Shown here piece after piece: positions 47,611 through 58,042 of a stretch of DNA of 64,000 nucleotides. The DNA is taken from positions 3,303,733 through 3,367,732 of the forward strand of contig NZ_JALKFS010000005.1 of NCBI RefSeq assembly GCF_023051145.1. Direction: 5' to 3'. How positions within the stretch are numbered: position 1 is the stretch's first letter; the number at the start of each line of letters is the position of its first letter. Made by a program: the position numbers and the translations under genes. The notes under the pieces were generated by a model. The model was not told the DNA's origin and made no database searches. It saw only the letters and a list, made by a program, of their open reading frames with translations. The stretch comes from Williamsia sp. DF01-3 (GTDB taxonomy: Bacteria > Actinomycetota > Actinomycetes > Mycobacteriales > Mycobacteriaceae).

Positions 47611-48126
47611 TCACGCGCCTCCGGTGGCCTTGAAGTCGTCCGGAGACACCGAGTCGAGGAACTCCTTGAACTTCTCCACCTCGTCCTCTTTGACCTCGCC
47701 TGCCGATTCGTCGTCGGCGTCGTCGCTGTCGTCATCGGGCATCAGCAGCCCGGCTTCGGCGAGTACGGACTCCTCCGCGTAGATCGGCACTTCTGCCCGC
47801 ATCGCGATCGCGATGGAATCGGAGGGCCGGGCGGAGATGCGCAGATCCCCGGCGAACACCAGGTCTGCGTAGAAGGTGCCCTCTTGCATGTCGACGATGC
47901 GGACTTCGACCAGTTCATGACCGAGTGCATTGATCAGGTTGACGATCAAGTCGTGCGTCAGCGGTCGGGGCGGCTCGATACCCTTCTGTCGCAAGGCAAT
48001 CGAGGCAGCTTCGCTCTGCCCGATCCAGATGGGCAGGAAGCGCTCACCACTGGTCTCCTGCAGGAGCAGGACCGGCTGGCTCTGCGGCGGTTCGACCCGG
48101 ATACCTACAACGCGCATTTCACTCAT
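47611..48126 (-). CDS. Bifunctional nuclease family protein (DUF151), Rv1829-like
   Basis: A 171-residue protein with the DUF151 core: VVGIRVEPPQSQPVLLLQET, FLPIWIGQSEAASIALRQKG, PLTHDLIVNLINALGHELVE and DLRISARPSDSIAIAMRAEV. The C-terminus is an acidic tail (MPDDDSDDADDESAGE). Plant relatives have combined RNase/DNase activity; the bacterial role is uncertain. Strong synteny: between two MerR regulators as in Rv1828-Rv1830. Confidence 0.9.
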   Translation of the reverse strand: MSEMRVVGIRVEPPQSQPVLLLQETSGERFLPIWIGQSEAASIALRQKGIEPPRPLTHDLIVNLINALGHELVEVRIVDMQEGTFYADLVFAGDLRISARPSDSIAIAMRAEVPIYAEESVLAEAGLLMPDDDSDDADDESAGEVKEDEVEKFKEFLDSVSPDDFKATGGA

Positions 48127-48224
48127 GCGATCGGCCCTCCCAACGCTTGTGTGGGCGAATGCTGCACCGCCATCAATCCTATGGCAAGTGAGGCCGTGCG
48201 ACGACCGAGAAAACCAAGAGTGGC

Positions 48225-48953
48225 TCAGTCGAGCACTTCGCGGACGGCCTGCTTGACCAATTGGGTGTGCAGTGTCACCGACAGGGCGGCGATCTCTCGC
48301 ACCATCTCCTCGGCCCGGTCGCGGGCCCCGGTGCCCTTGCCCTTGGCGATGGGTCCGGCGATCTGCGCGACCAGACCCGCTTCGCGTTCCGCCGAAACCT
48401 TGAATGCCCGCAGATGCCGAGCCTGGAGACCGAAGTTCGCCAGGGCTGCTGCTGCAGCGACCAGCCTTACCGCATCCTCATCGAAGAAACCACGAGGACC
48501 CGGCACGAGCAGACCGTTGTCGCACAGTTCGGTGACAAAAGCCGAGTCGACCCCGGTGCGCTCGAGGAGGGTGTCACGGCTGAGCCGGCCACCACCACCC
48601 TGCGAGAAGTCGGTGGCCGGCGCCACCCAGTTCTTGGCGGAAGACAGCAGTCGGGGCCCGGCCTGTGTATCGGACTGAGCGCCACGATCGATCTCGTCGA
48701 GTTGTTCTTTGATCACCTTGAGCGGGAGGTAACGATCGCGCTGAGCAGTCAGCACGAACCGCAGCCGCTCGCAGTCTGCCCGACTGAATCGTCGGTAACC
48801 CGATGGCGACCGCTCGGGTGTGATCAGACCTTCCGATTCGAGAAACCGGATCTTCGAGATGGTGACATCCGGGAATTCGCCGCGCAGCTGATCGAGGACC
48901 GAGCCGATTGACATCGATCCTTCAGATTGCTGCCCCGCCGACGGAGAGGTCAC
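48225..48953 (-). CDS. ftsR: MerR family regulator FtsR (Rv1828-like)
   Basis: A 242-residue MerR-type protein. The HTH is SIGSVLDQLRGEFPDVTISK with SPSGYRRFSRADCERLRFVL, and a second winged-helix-like C-terminal domain includes LERTGVDSAFVTELCDNGLL. In Corynebacterium glutamicum the orthologue next to odhI activates ftsZ and was named FtsR. Its start overlaps the garA stop by 4 bases (ATGA), so the two are co-translated. Confidence 0.88.
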   Translation of the reverse strand: MTSPSAGQQSEGSMSIGSVLDQLRGEFPDVTISKIRFLESEGLITPERSPSGYRRFSRADCERLRFVLTAQRDRYLPLKVIKEQLDEIDRGAQSDTQAGPRLLSSAKNWVAPATDFSQGGGGRLSRDTLLERTGVDSAFVTELCDNGLLVPGPRGFFDEDAVRLVAAAAALANFGLQARHLRAFKVSAEREAGLVAQIAGPIAKGKGTGARDRAEEMVREIAALSVTLHTQLVKQAVREVLD

Positions 48954-49408
48954 GCGTTCGAGGAACCTTCGTCACCACTGGGGCCGGTCAGGAAGACGAG
49001 GCGGAACTTGCCGATCTGCACCTCGTCGCCGTTGGCGAGAACGGCGGAATCGACCGGCTCGCGGTTGACGTAGGTGCCGTTGAGGCTGCCCACATCCACC
49101 ACCTGGAAGTCGTTGTCGCCCAAGCGGAACTCAGCGTGACGGCGACTGACCGTCACGTCGTCGAGGAAGATGTCGCTGTCGGGATGCCGACCGGCCGAGG
49201 TGGTGGCCTGGTCGAGCAGAAAACGAGAACCGGCGTTGGGGCCGCGTTTGACGACGAGCAGCGCGGTGCCTGCGGAGAGCCGCTCGACGCCGCTGTCGGC
49301 CGATACGGTGGCGGATCCTCCGGTCGACTCCATCTCTTTGATGAAATCGGCCCGGAAGACCGAAGTGGTCTCTACCGGAGCCTCGATGTCCTTCTCGTTG
49401 TCGCTCAC
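48950..49408 (-). CDS. garA: FHA-domain metabolic regulator GarA/OdhI
   Basis: A 152-residue protein from GTG 49408, preceded by AAGGAG. The N-terminal phosphoswitch ETTSVFRADF has Thr14/Thr15, targets of PknB/PknG-type kinases. The FHA domain spans ~60-135 (AGRHPDSDIFLDDVTVSRRH and LNGTYVNREPV). Unphosphorylated GarA inhibits 2-oxoglutarate dehydrogenase and glutamate dehydrogenase and activates glutamate synthase, setting carbon/nitrogen balance. Confidence 0.96.
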   Translation of the reverse strand: MSDNEKDIEAPVETTSVFRADFIKEMESTGGSATVSADSGVERLSAGTALLVVKRGPNAGSRFLLDQATTSAGRHPDSDIFLDDVTVSRRHAEFRLGDNDFQVVDVGSLNGTYVNREPVDSAVLANGDEVQIGKFRLVFLTGPSGDEGSSNA

Positions 49409-49616
49409 CAATTCTCCTTCTTCGTAATTGTCCCCGCGGCCCGGAAGGGGGCCAAGTCGTTCCACGGCATTTCGGCGGTCGATCGCTCACACGCCGGATT
49501 CGTCCTCATCAAGTGGTTTGGGGAATTACCCGTGACCTAGACCGTACCCTGCCATCGGCCGCAGATGCATAAAGCTGCTGCATACAGTTCCCAAACCGAC
49601 CCGTCACCGGGTTGCC

Positions 49617-50021
49617 CTATCCGGCAGTGACTTCGCGATATCCGGACGCATCGAGCATCTCACCCAACACGGCGTCGAGATCTGCGTCGTCACCAACGTT
49701 GATCTCCACCAACCAGCCCATGCCGTAGGGCTCGGAGTTGACCAGGTCAGGACTTGCTTCGAGCCGGTCGTTCACGTTGGTCACGACTCCGGCGAGCGGA
49801 CCGAAGATGTCCGACACGCTCTTCGTCGACTCGACCTCGGCGAACGACTCCCCCACGACCACCTCGTCATCCACCGCGGGCAACTGAACGAAGACGACGT
49901 CGCCGAGCTGGTCCTGCGCGTAATCGGTGATCCCGACCCGAACGGTCGTGTCGGACACCTTTTTCACCCACTCGTGCTCGGTGGTGTAACGCAGATCGTC
50001 AGGAGTCTGCTTGTCGGTCAC
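49617..50021 (-). CDS. gcvH: Glycine cleavage system H protein
   Basis: A 134-residue lipoyl carrier of the glycine cleavage system. [20 protein letters not shown] starts the fold, and the lipoyl lysine is residue 67 in [19 protein letters not shown]. It receives the aminomethyl group from GcvP. Unlike gcvP, no riboswitch is visible upstream. Position matches Rv1826. Confidence 0.97.
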   Translation of the reverse strand: MTDKQTPDDLRYTTEHEWVKKVSDTTVRVGITDYAQDQLGDVVFVQLPAVDDEVVVGESFAEVESTKSVSDIFGPLAGVVTNVNDRLEASPDLVNSEPYGMGWLVEINVGDDADLDAVLGEMLDASGYREVTAG

Positions 50022-50093
50022 GTGTCACGCCTTCCGGTTAAGCATTCGCTTCGGGGGTTGAAGGGAGAATTTAGCGCACCATCGGTGTTCATC

Positions 50094-50726
50094 TCATCGG
50101 GGCGAGTTGTCTGGTGAGCTTTTCGCGTCATGCACGGGCGGCATCGTGCGCATCACCTGCACCACCTGTATCCAGTAGAGGACAAACGACCACAGGTACA
50201 TGCCCGTGCCCCAGATCATGAAGGCCCATCCACACGGATAGAAGATGTCGCCTATGACCGAATCGAGTTGCCCGGCAAGGATCATCGGGAACCCGTACAT
50301 CAGCGCGAACGTCGCTGCCTTGCCGATGTAGATCACAGGCAGGGCCGTGAGGCCGCGGCTGCGCAGCAGGGGCGCGCTCGCCAGCAAGAGGACGTCCCGG
50401 CCGATGAGTACACCGATCAGCCACCACGGCATGATCCCGCGGATCGCCAGGCCGATCGGTATGACCAGCATGTAGAGCCGATCGGCTGCGGGATCGAGGA
50501 GAGCGCCCAATCTGGACGACTGGTTCATGAGCCGGGCGATCTTGCCGTCCGCCCAGTCGGACAGCCCCGCGAAGAACAGGATCGCGAACGCCCAGCCGTC
50601 GGCTTCCTTCGCGAGCAGAACCCAGAGGAACACCGGCACCATCACGAGCCGAACGGCGCTGAGCAAGTTCGGAACGGTGAATATCCGATTCGTTTCCACA
50701 ACCGGTTCCGGGCCGACTTCCTCCAT
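50094..50726 (-). CDS. pgsA2: CDP-alcohol phosphatidyltransferase (PgsA2-like)
   Basis: A 210-residue integral membrane enzyme with about six hydrophobic segments. The catalytic CDP-OH-P motif DWADGKIARLMNQSSRLG and LLDPAAD occupies residues ~57-82. It transfers a phosphatidyl group from CDP-diacylglycerol to an alcohol acceptor; in M. tuberculosis the Rv1822 homologue was called a phosphatidylglycerophosphate or cardiolipin synthase. The acceptor is not determined by sequence. Confidence 0.87.
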   Translation of the reverse strand: MEEVGPEPVVETNRIFTVPNLLSAVRLVMVPVFLWVLLAKEADGWAFAILFFAGLSDWADGKIARLMNQSSRLGALLDPAADRLYMLVIPIGLAIRGIMPWWLIGVLIGRDVLLLASAPLLRSRGLTALPVIYIGKAATFALMYGFPMILAGQLDSVIGDIFYPCGWAFMIWGTGMYLWSFVLYWIQVVQVMRTMPPVHDAKSSPDNSPR

Positions 50727-50802
50727 GCGAACTACCCTGTCACATCCGCCGCATTCGGCGTTTCGCGGTTGTCCGGCGTTGCGGTGCCTGCGCTCGTTGT
50801 CG

Positions 50803-51312
50803 TCAGCGCCCGGTCTGACCGTCGATCAGCTCGCGCAAGATGTCGGCGTGACCCGCGTGGCGGCCCGTCTCCTCGATCATGTGGGTCAGAGCCCAACGAA
50901 CGCTTGGCGCAGGACGTCCCGGCGCGGAACGTGGCAGACGTGCGGCGAGATCGGCACAGTCGTCGAGGACATCGTTCGCCGATTCGACGGCCTCCCGGTA
51001 CCTGGCGATCACGTCATCGACGCTGTCCGATGCCTCGGCGGTGAAGGTCGACTGCCACCTGGTGACCGTCTCGCCGAGGAATGTCGCCCGTTCCACATGA
51101 ACGAGATGGTTGAGCAGGCCGAGCAAGTTCGTTCCAGAAGGTACCGCGGCCGCCCGCACCTGCGGTTCGGGAGCGCCTTCCACCTTCGCGACGATCGAGG
51201 TCCTCAAGTAGTCGAGGAATCCTCTGAGTACCTCGACTTCGCTGCTACCGGTCCGGGGCGGCGGCGTGTCCCGACGACGCCTGACGCGACCGGACGAGCT
51301 CGTGGTCCCCAT
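50803..51312 (-). CDS. DinB family protein (DUF664 type)
   Basis: A 169-residue protein from ATG 51312. The DinB four-helix fold shows SGTNLLGLLNHLVHVERATFLGE, with a metal-binding His, and SVRWALTHMIEETGRHAGHAD with the C-terminal His residues. Members include mycothiol-dependent transferases, but specificity cannot be read. An Arg-rich N-terminus (RVRRRRDTPPPRTG) is unusual. Confidence 0.87.
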   Translation of the reverse strand: MGTTSSSGRVRRRRDTPPPRTGSSEVEVLRGFLDYLRTSIVAKVEGAPEPQVRAAAVPSGTNLLGLLNHLVHVERATFLGETVTRWQSTFTAEASDSVDDVIARYREAVESANDVLDDCADLAARLPRSAPGRPAPSVRWALTHMIEETGRHAGHADILRELIDGQTGR

Positions 51313-51479
51313 GGCCGGTTCCTCCGTTCGTCCGGCCATCCGCGACGTCGAACAGCCTGCCCTGGCCAGCCTTGCCCAGACGGCTCCGGCTGTCACGAAA
51401 ACTTGCCGCATCGGCAAGAACGGCCCGGCACTCCGGCCACCGGACCCACGGGCCACCTTGCGCAGGCCCGCCCCGAGCG

Positions 51480-54041
51480 CTAGCGGAAGATGCCGATGAT
51501 GCCCTGTAGCGCCTTTGCGCCACCGGAGCTGAACGGGCTGTCGTGCACCATGTACGTCCATGTGGTGGTCGAGCGGCGGAGGTCGGCCTGTTCCAGGTCG
51601 ACACCGTCAGCAGTGATGACAGCTTCACGGAATGTCTTGCGAGCGTTGTCGACTGCTTCCCCGGGCAATCTGCCGAACTCATCGAGGATCAGCTTGTGGA
51701 ATTCGTCGAGGGGGGACTCACGACCGAGTGAACGCAGGTGGATGCTGGCCCGGACGTCTGAGACGAATGCGAGGTGGTCGGCCCATGCGCGGTCGAGATG
51801 GAAGAGCATGATCTCGCGTGCGGCCTGCTCGAGGACGGCCGCGGGGACGGGTTCGGCTTTCTCGACCGGTACCGACGAATCAGACTCGACAGCGGTCTCA
51901 GCAGGTTCGTCGCCCACCGACTTCGTATCGGGAGCGTTGTCCGAATCGGCTGTCTCGGCCGGCTCGGAGGCCTCTCCGGTCAGTTCGCGGTACCGATCGC
52001 TTTCCAGGTCCTTCAGCTCTGTGAGAGCGGTGTCGGTCGTCAGCAGCTTCATGCGCCGCGCGATCACGATGTCGCGTTGCTGGTTCACCAGTTGGTTGTA
52101 ACGCCAGGTGTTCGCATGCAGCTCGAGCATGACGCCCTCGGCCACCCGCTGTGCTTGCTCGATCAGGTCGACACCCTTGGAGCCCAGCGACCCGTCCTCG
52201 GACGAACTGACCGGGTCGCGTTTGAGGGTGAGGTTTCGCGTGACAACCGGATCCTCCACGCTCGAGAAGAACACCGAGCGGCCCGGATCCCCTTGTCGCC
52301 CAGCCCGGCCGCGCAACTGGTTGTCGAGTCGTTCGGTGTCGTGGCGACCGGTTCCGACCACGCAGAGGCCGCCGAGTTCGACCACTTCGTCCCGCTCGGA
52401 CGTCGATTCGCCGTCCTTCTGGCCTGCGGAACCGCCGAGCTTGATGTCGGTGCCTCGCCCGGCCATCTGAGTCGACACGGTGACGGCATTCTTGGCACCG
52501 GCCTCAGCGATGATCTTGGCTTCTTCGGCATCGTTCTTGGCGTTGAGGACCACGCTCTGCACACCGGCCCGGCCGAGGAGGTGGGCGAGCTCTTCGGACT
52601 CCGCGACGTCGTGCGTACCGATCAGGATCGGCTGCCCGGTGTCGTGGATCTCCTTGACGAACTCGACGACGGCTTCGGCCTTGTTGGCCTTCGTGTCGTA
52701 GACCCGGTCGACCTCGTCGACGCGGATGTTCTTGGTGTTGGGTGGGATCTGGGACACGGCCAGGTGATAGAACTGCCGCAATTGCTCACCGGCCGCCAGC
52801 GCCGTGCCGGTCATCCCGCACACCTTCGGGTAACGCCCGATCAGCGCCTGAACGGTGATGGTGTCGATCACCTCGCCCGAATCGGTCTGCGCCAGGCCTT
52901 CTTTCAGTTCGACGGCTGCCTGCAGGCCATCAGGCCATCGCTGCAGCTGGGCGACTCGCCCACGCGAGGCGTTGATGAGGTGGACTCCCCCGTCGCGCAC
53001 GATGTAGTGCACGTCGCGTTCGAGCAGGATGTGTGCGTGCATCGCCACGTTGACGTGCACGAGCGTGGTACCCACATGCTCTTCGTCGTACAGGTTGATG
53101 CCACCGAGCTCTTGCTCGATGAACGCCGCACCCTCGTCGGTCAGGTAGACGTTCCTGCCCTCGGCATCGATTTCATAGTGCGTCTTCTTCAACTTGCCGA
53201 CAGCATCGTGGATGGGTTTGTCGGGCACGTCACCGGTGGTCGCACCGGCGAGGATCAGCGGCACGAGCGCTTCGTCGACGAGCACCGAGTCGGCCTCGTC
53301 GATGATCGCCACGTCCGGTTTCGGCGATACGAGGTCTTCCGCCCGGGTGGCGAGCTGATCACGCAGTACGTCGAAACCCACCTCGTTGACCGAACCGTAG
53401 GTGATGTCGGTGTCGTAGGCGGCCTTGCGCTCCTCGCGCGTGGAGTTCTCGGACACCGCCGACGACGAGATGGCGAACTGGTCGAAGAGAGGCTTCATCC
53501 ACTCCGCGTCACGAGTGGCGAGGTAGTCGTTCACCGAGACCACGTGCACCCGATGCCCTTGCAGCACATAGCCGATCGCGGCGATTGCACCGGCCAAGGT
53601 CTTGCCTTCACCGGTGGCCATCTCGATGATGTCGCCCTCGAGCAGCCGAAGTGCACCCTGCAGCTGTACGTCGAACGGCCGCATGTCCAGCGCCCGATCT
53701 CCGGCTTCACGGACCAGCGCCAGGAAACGGGCCCGGTCCTCCCCCTCGGGGTCGGTGATGTCGAGCTTCTCCGCCTCGGTGGCGAAGTTCTCGTCGCTCA
53801 GCTCCGCCGCCCATGAGTCATGGTCACCGGACTTCTTGATCAAGGTCAGAGACTTCGACTGGTTGCGCGAAGACTGCGCTCCCAGCAGTCGCCACATGTT
53901 GTTCGTGAGCTTTCCCACCGAGCCGTACTCCCGTCCATCTGCAAAAGTGCCGTGCTCCACCGTACGCGGAGTGCGTCCGCGGGATACCGTACGCGGCAGG
54001 CTTCCCGAGCGATCAGACTCTGCCACTTTCGCGCTGGTCAC
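51480..54041 (-). CDS. secA2: Accessory preprotein translocase ATPase SecA2
   Basis: An 853-residue SecA2, syntenic with Rv1821. [20 protein letters not shown] precedes Walker A TGEGKT; the DEAD region [40 protein letters not shown] and [15 protein letters not shown] follow. It lacks the long C-terminal zinc-binding tail of SecA1. An acidic insertion of about 40 residues near 690-735 ([20 protein letters not shown]) is absent from the M. tuberculosis protein at the same place. SecA2 exports a small set of proteins in mycobacteria. Start GTG 54041 is provisional. Confidence 0.95.
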   Translation of the reverse strand: MTSAKVAESDRSGSLPRTVSRGRTPRTVEHGTFADGREYGSVGKLTNNMWRLLGAQSSRNQSKSLTLIKKSGDHDSWAAELSDENFATEAEKLDITDPEGEDRARFLALVREAGDRALDMRPFDVQLQGALRLLEGDIIEMATGEGKTLAGAIAAIGYVLQGHRVHVVSVNDYLATRDAEWMKPLFDQFAISSSAVSENSTREERKAAYDTDITYGSVNEVGFDVLRDQLATRAEDLVSPKPDVAIIDEADSVLVDEALVPLILAGATTGDVPDKPIHDAVGKLKKTHYEIDAEGRNVYLTDEGAAFIEQELGGINLYDEEHVGTTLVHVNVAMHAHILLERDVHYIVRDGGVHLINASRGRVAQLQRWPDGLQAAVELKEGLAQTDSGEVIDTITVQALIGRYPKVCGMTGTALAAGEQLRQFYHLAVSQIPPNTKNIRVDEVDRVYDTKANKAEAVVEFVKEIHDTGQPILIGTHDVAESEELAHLLGRAGVQSVVLNAKNDAEEAKIIAEAGAKNAVTVSTQMAGRGTDIKLGGSAGQKDGESTSERDEVVELGGLCVVGTGRHDTERLDNQLRGRAGRQGDPGRSVFFSSVEDPVVTRNLTLKRDPVSSSEDGSLGSKGVDLIEQAQRVAEGVMLELHANTWRYNQLVNQQRDIVIARRMKLLTTDTALTELKDLESDRYRELTGEASEPAETADSDNAPDTKSVGDEPAETAVESDSSVPVEKAEPVPAAVLEQAAREIMLFHLDRAWADHLAFVSDVRASIHLRSLGRESPLDEFHKLILDEFGRLPGEAVDNARKTFREAVITADGVDLEQADLRRSTTTWTYMVHDSPFSSGGAKALQGIIGIFR

Positions 54042-54049
54042 GGGAGCAA

Positions 54050-54055
54050 TATGAT
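54050..54055 (+). promoter_or_regulatory. -10 element TATGAT for the gene at 54075
   Basis: A consensus-like TATGAT lies 19 bases before ATG 54075 in the 33-base gap between the divergent secA2 and membrane-protein starts. A GGAGG ribosome site follows at 54064-54068. No good -35 is evident. Confidence 0.45.
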
Positions 54056-54074
54056 TCCGTCCCGGAGGTGGCCA

Positions 54075-55646
54075 ATGAGCTCGGATCGCGGTTCCGATCG
54101 GTCCAGACCGCCGGCAGTCAGGTTCGCGGTTCGCGCAGCGGTCGCCGGCGCGGTGCTGGGATGCGCGGTCGGTCTCGGCGCGTACAACAACTGGCTCGTC
54201 TCGCTCTTGGTGGGCGTTCCGTTGATGGTCACCGCGCTTGTCATCTCGCCGCGTCCCCGCCGGATCGACGGAATGCTGAAGGCAGGGCAGTCCCGCAAAC
54301 AGATCCCGGTGACGATCGAGGCACTGACCAGGTCAAGCCTCGACGCGTCGGATGTGCAGCCCACACTTGTGACGGCAACCATCTCACCGCCCAACGACAC
54401 CGACTATCGCGCGCGGTGGCTCACGGCGATGCCCAAGCCGGTCGCCGCAACCGTCCTGCAGGACGCCGAGACCACACTCCCCTCTACCCTGATCCCGCCT
54501 CGTCCCGACACCTCGCTGTCCTACGACGTAGGTATCGCGCCAGGTAAGGCCACAGAGTTCGGTAATCACCCGCCGAAGTCCACGCTGCTGCAACCACTGA
54601 TCACCGTCCTCGTGGCGGTTGCACTGTTCGTCGGTGTCGGCGATGGATGGCACATCTCGGTGTCACTGCCGGATGCAGGGATCTCATCCATCTCAGTCGA
54701 AGAGACCGAACCGACCTACGATCCCCAGCAGCAGATCGACAACTTGCTCCGGCAGATTCGAACTCTGGGACCGAATGCCGAGAACAGCATTCTCAGTCTT
54801 CGCATCACGCACGACGGTTACGACAGCGCATCCGTGCTCGACCGAAGAACCGGCGAAAGCATCGATATCGATTTTTCGGCGGCCAGCGAGAGGTGGGCGC
54901 CAGTCGAGCGCAACACGACGGACCTCCGCGCTCCGCGCACCTTCCGTTCGGACGATCTGGCGCGAATGCCATTCACCGCGATCCGGGATGAAATGAACGC
55001 GGTTGTTCCGGAGAAGTCTCGCTCCTTCCAAACCATGACGGTGGCTCGCTCCGGCGATGATCAACCCGTCCTGGCGACGGCCGACTTCGGCGAGGAAATC
55101 GAGGACAAGGTCGACATTCAGGCGAACACCGACGGAGTTGTCGCAACCTGGTTCAACCCGGGCGACTTCCAGACTTCCGTGACTCTCGCCGCGGAGATGT
55201 TGGCCGAGGCCGGTATCCCGACGGACCAGCCGATTCTCAATAGGTTCGAGATCCGTGGGGATCCGGACTCGGCGACGATCTCGGCTGGAGACATACAGAA
55301 TTCCGGCGGAGTACTCGTGGAGTACACCGACCTCAAATCGAGCGGATCGCTGAGCCGGGCACCCGGCCACTTCCCTTCGCTGCGTATTTACAGCGAGAAC
55401 AAGTCCGGTCGGCTGCGTACGGGTTCTTTCGCTTTCACCGAGGTGTCGGCGGCCACTTTCGATCAAGTGCGCAATGACGCGATGCGGCGCGGGAACGTCG
55501 ACACGTTCGACCGCGACCTCGTGGACATCGAGGCTTCGTATCGGTACGTACTCGACGAGTATCAAACGGTCATCTCGATCAAGTCCGGACCTGACCCGAC
55601 CGAGGAGATCTACTCCCTTGACGGCCAGTACATCGCACCGAAGTAG
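54075..55646 (+). CDS. Uncharacterised membrane protein
   Basis: A 523-residue protein from ATG 54075 with GGAGG six bases upstream. Hydrophobic segments at ~15-60 ([35 protein letters not shown]) and ~175-192 ([15 protein letters not shown]) anchor it; the remainder is a large Ser/Thr/Asp-rich domain, probably outside. No domain is recognised. It is divergent from secA2 and pairs with another unknown membrane protein, so a link with secretion is possible. Confidence 0.75.
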   Translation: MSSDRGSDRSRPPAVRFAVRAAVAGAVLGCAVGLGAYNNWLVSLLVGVPLMVTALVISPRPRRIDGMLKAGQSRKQIPVTIEALTRSSLDASDVQPTLVTATISPPNDTDYRARWLTAMPKPVAATVLQDAETTLPSTLIPPRPDTSLSYDVGIAPGKATEFGNHPPKSTLLQPLITVLVAVALFVGVGDGWHISVSLPDAGISSISVEETEPTYDPQQQIDNLLRQIRTLGPNAENSILSLRITHDGYDSASVLDRRTGESIDIDFSAASERWAPVERNTTDLRAPRTFRSDDLARMPFTAIRDEMNAVVPEKSRSFQTMTVARSGDDQPVLATADFGEEIEDKVDIQANTDGVVATWFNPGDFQTSVTLAAEMLAEAGIPTDQPILNRFEIRGDPDSATISAGDIQNSGGVLVEYTDLKSSGSLSRAPGHFPSLRIYSENKSGRLRTGSFAFTEVSAATFDQVRNDAMRRGNVDTFDRDLVDIEASYRYVLDEYQTVISIKSGPDPTEEIYSLDGQYIAPK

Positions 55647-55672
55647 CCCCGCGACACGGCATTTGCCAGCGC

Positions 55673-56818
55673 CTACTCCGCCTCTAAAGCCCTTCGCCGT
55701 CCCGCATCGATTTCCTCTATCGCCTGCGGCTGTGGATGAAGGCTGCCGCGGTCGGTCAGGTCGGTGACGATCTGCTTGATCTGGTTCAGGTACTCGGCCT
55801 GCTGATCGCCCTGGACGTTTCGCGCATTCTCCAGCAGCGACAACGCAACCGTTAGCTCCTTCTGGTCGTTCACCTCGAGTAACCCTGTACCCACCGCGCG
55901 CCCATATTTCTCACATTCGACCCACGCCTTACGCAGGTCGATGACCGCCTGCTGATACTCGTCGGCACGATCGATGTTGACCGGGAACCGCTCGGTCCGC
56001 AGATCCTGCGCGTGACTCAGCGCCATATGAAAGAGTTCGACCGTGTCGACCGACACGTCGGTGACAGCTGGGAACCGGAGGAGCAGTTCGGGCTCGAGTT
56101 CGTACTGGGCGTAGTCCGCCAGCACATCGTCGTGTTGTTTGATTGCCGCCTGCCACAACCGTTTTGCGGCTTCCTCGCTGTCGGCGTTCGCGATGCGCGG
56201 GATCAACCGGCCAGGCGGGGGCTGTGCAGGTTGATAACCCGGCTCTGCCGCTGCGGGTTTGGCGAGGTCACCTGTGGCCTTACCCACCCTGACCGTGCGC
56301 TTGGCGGGCTGATGTGCGCGGAGGCGGGCGACCACCTCCGCCGCGGCCGGGTCCGACTCGATCGCCGCGACCTGCCACTCCTGATCCGGGTTGCTCGCGA
56401 ACCGCAGACGCAGGTACCGGCAGCCTCGGACGTGGAACTGATCAGCGCGCGACGACCGGGCGACAGATGTGTCGGTTGCCAGCTCCGAACTCTGTTTGAC
56501 CGACAGCAGCGAGTCCAGCGGAAAGGAGTGCAGCGTGGAGTCGGCATTGCCGAAGTGAACCATTTCATTGTCCACGGTGATCATCACGGCCGGCAGGTCA
56601 CGGATGCGGCCCAACGCCGCCAGCAGCAGGCCCAGCCCCAATGTCACGATGACGATGAGACCGGTTGTCATCGGCGGGGCATCGACGATCGTCAGTGCGA
56701 CCAACTCCAGCAGCGAGGCGATCACGAGCGCGCTCGCAGCTGTTGCGAGCCGTTCGTGAGTCGTACTGCGGTACTCGGTTCGGCACGTGACCGATGCGGG
56801 ACCGGAACTGCTCGCCAC
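55673..56818 (-). CDS. Uncharacterised membrane protein
   Basis: A 381-residue protein whose N-terminus holds two membrane segments (ALVIASLLELVALTIVD and TGLIVIVTLGLGLLLAALG), followed by a PH-like beta stretch (MITVDNEMVHFGNADSTLHS) and a helical C-terminal half with NIDRADEYQQAVIDLRKAWV. Membrane anchor plus coil-like cytoplasmic part, function unknown. Convergent with the preceding gene. Confidence 0.7.
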   Translation of the reverse strand: MASSSGPASVTCRTEYRSTTHERLATAASALVIASLLELVALTIVDAPPMTTGLIVIVTLGLGLLLAALGRIRDLPAVMITVDNEMVHFGNADSTLHSFPLDSLLSVKQSSELATDTSVARSSRADQFHVRGCRYLRLRFASNPDQEWQVAAIESDPAAAEVVARLRAHQPAKRTVRVGKATGDLAKPAAAEPGYQPAQPPPGRLIPRIANADSEEAAKRLWQAAIKQHDDVLADYAQYELEPELLLRFPAVTDVSVDTVELFHMALSHAQDLRTERFPVNIDRADEYQQAVIDLRKAWVECEKYGRAVGTGLLEVNDQKELTVALSLLENARNVQGDQQAEYLNQIKQIVTDLTDRGSLHPQPQAIEEIDAGRRRALEAE

Positions 56819-56871
56819 GTCTTGCCTCCTACGGTGCGCCGCACTGCTCGCGACGCTTACACCGCGGGACT

Positions 56872-57927
56872 TTACCTCTGATCGGACAAGGCCTCGCGAA
56901 CAATCGGGGCGACCTTCTCGCCGTACAGTTCGATGCTTCGCATCTTGGCTTCATGGGACAGGGTGCCGTTGCCGTACTTCATGTCGAAACGGGTGACCTT
57001 CAGTGCCCGCACATTCTGAATGATCTTCGCAGCAACGGTGTCCGGGGAACCCACATACAACGAACCGTCCGGGCCTGCCGCCTGCTCGAACTGACCGCGT
57101 GTCGTCGCCGGCCATCCTCGTTCCCGGCCGATCCGGTTCATCTGATCGCGGTAATGGGGCCACAGTTCTTCACGGGCCTGTTCGTCACTGTCGGAGACAT
57201 GACCCGGCGAGTGCATTGCCACCGGCAACTCGGAATGCCCGAACTCGGTCAGCGCCCGATGGTAGAGGTCGACGAACGGTTCGAACCGGGCCGGTTCACC
57301 GCCGATGATGGCCAGCACCAACGGTATTCCGTATCGCGCCGCGCGTACCACCGACTCCGGCGAGCCACCGACACCGATCCAGGTGGTCAACCCTCCCTTC
57401 GCGGTTTTCGGGAACACCTCCTGGCCGGTCAGGGGCGCCCGGTGCCCACCGTTCCAGGTGATCGGGCCCTCTGATCGCAGCTCGGCGAACAGATCCAGTT
57501 TCTCGGAGAACAACTCCTCGTACTGCGCGAGGTCGTAGCCGAACAACGGGAACGATTCGGTGAACGAGCCGCGCCCCAGGATGACCTCCGCCCGGCCACC
57601 GGAGATCGCGTCGAGAGTGGCGAAGCGCTGGTACACGCGGATCGGATCATCTGAGCTCAGTACGGTCACAGCTGTTCCCAGACGGATGGAGTCTGTCTTG
57701 GCCGCAATTGCGGCCAAGACCACCTCAGGCGCTGAGACGGCGAAATCCTCTCGGTGATGCTCACCGACACCGAAAAAGTCCAACCCCACCTTGTCGGCGA
57801 GGACCCCTTCTGCGACCACATCACGGATGACCTGGTCGTACGAGAGTGGTTCACCATCCGGACCGGCAGTGCGATCGCCGAATGTGTCCAGGCCGAGTTC
57901 CACGGCCGACGATTTTGTTATGGGCAT
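56872..57927 (-). CDS. LLM-class flavin-dependent oxidoreductase
   Basis: A 351-residue luciferase-like TIM barrel: ELGLDTFGDRTAGPDGEPLS, LDFFGVGEHHREDFAVSAPE, SIRLGTAVTVLSSDDPIRVY and RAEVILGRGSFTESFPLFGY. The C-terminal half is intact (SLYVGSPDTVAAKIIQNVRA). Members use FMN or F420 on varied substrates. The closest type is the bacterial alkane/luciferase monooxygenase-like family; substrate unknown. Confidence 0.9.
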   Translation of the reverse strand: MPITKSSAVELGLDTFGDRTAGPDGEPLSYDQVIRDVVAEGVLADKVGLDFFGVGEHHREDFAVSAPEVVLAAIAAKTDSIRLGTAVTVLSSDDPIRVYQRFATLDAISGGRAEVILGRGSFTESFPLFGYDLAQYEELFSEKLDLFAELRSEGPITWNGGHRAPLTGQEVFPKTAKGGLTTWIGVGGSPESVVRAARYGIPLVLAIIGGEPARFEPFVDLYHRALTEFGHSELPVAMHSPGHVSDSDEQAREELWPHYRDQMNRIGRERGWPATTRGQFEQAAGPDGSLYVGSPDTVAAKIIQNVRALKVTRFDMKYGNGTLSHEAKMRSIELYGEKVAPIVREALSDQR

Positions 57928-58042
57928 CGAGGTGTCCTTCTTCCTTCGCGGTCACGTGGGCAACCACATCAAGGCTCCGAAGATTCCCGCGGTCTTCAGA
58001 ACGCGCCTGCCAACGGGTTGACATCGGTGGTTCAGTGAAACA

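Noticed and set aside
51403..51419. CTTGCCG/CGGCAAG hairpin between secA2 and the DinB gene
   Set aside because: The stem is short with a 3-base loop and no T-tract, and could arise by chance in GC-rich sequence.
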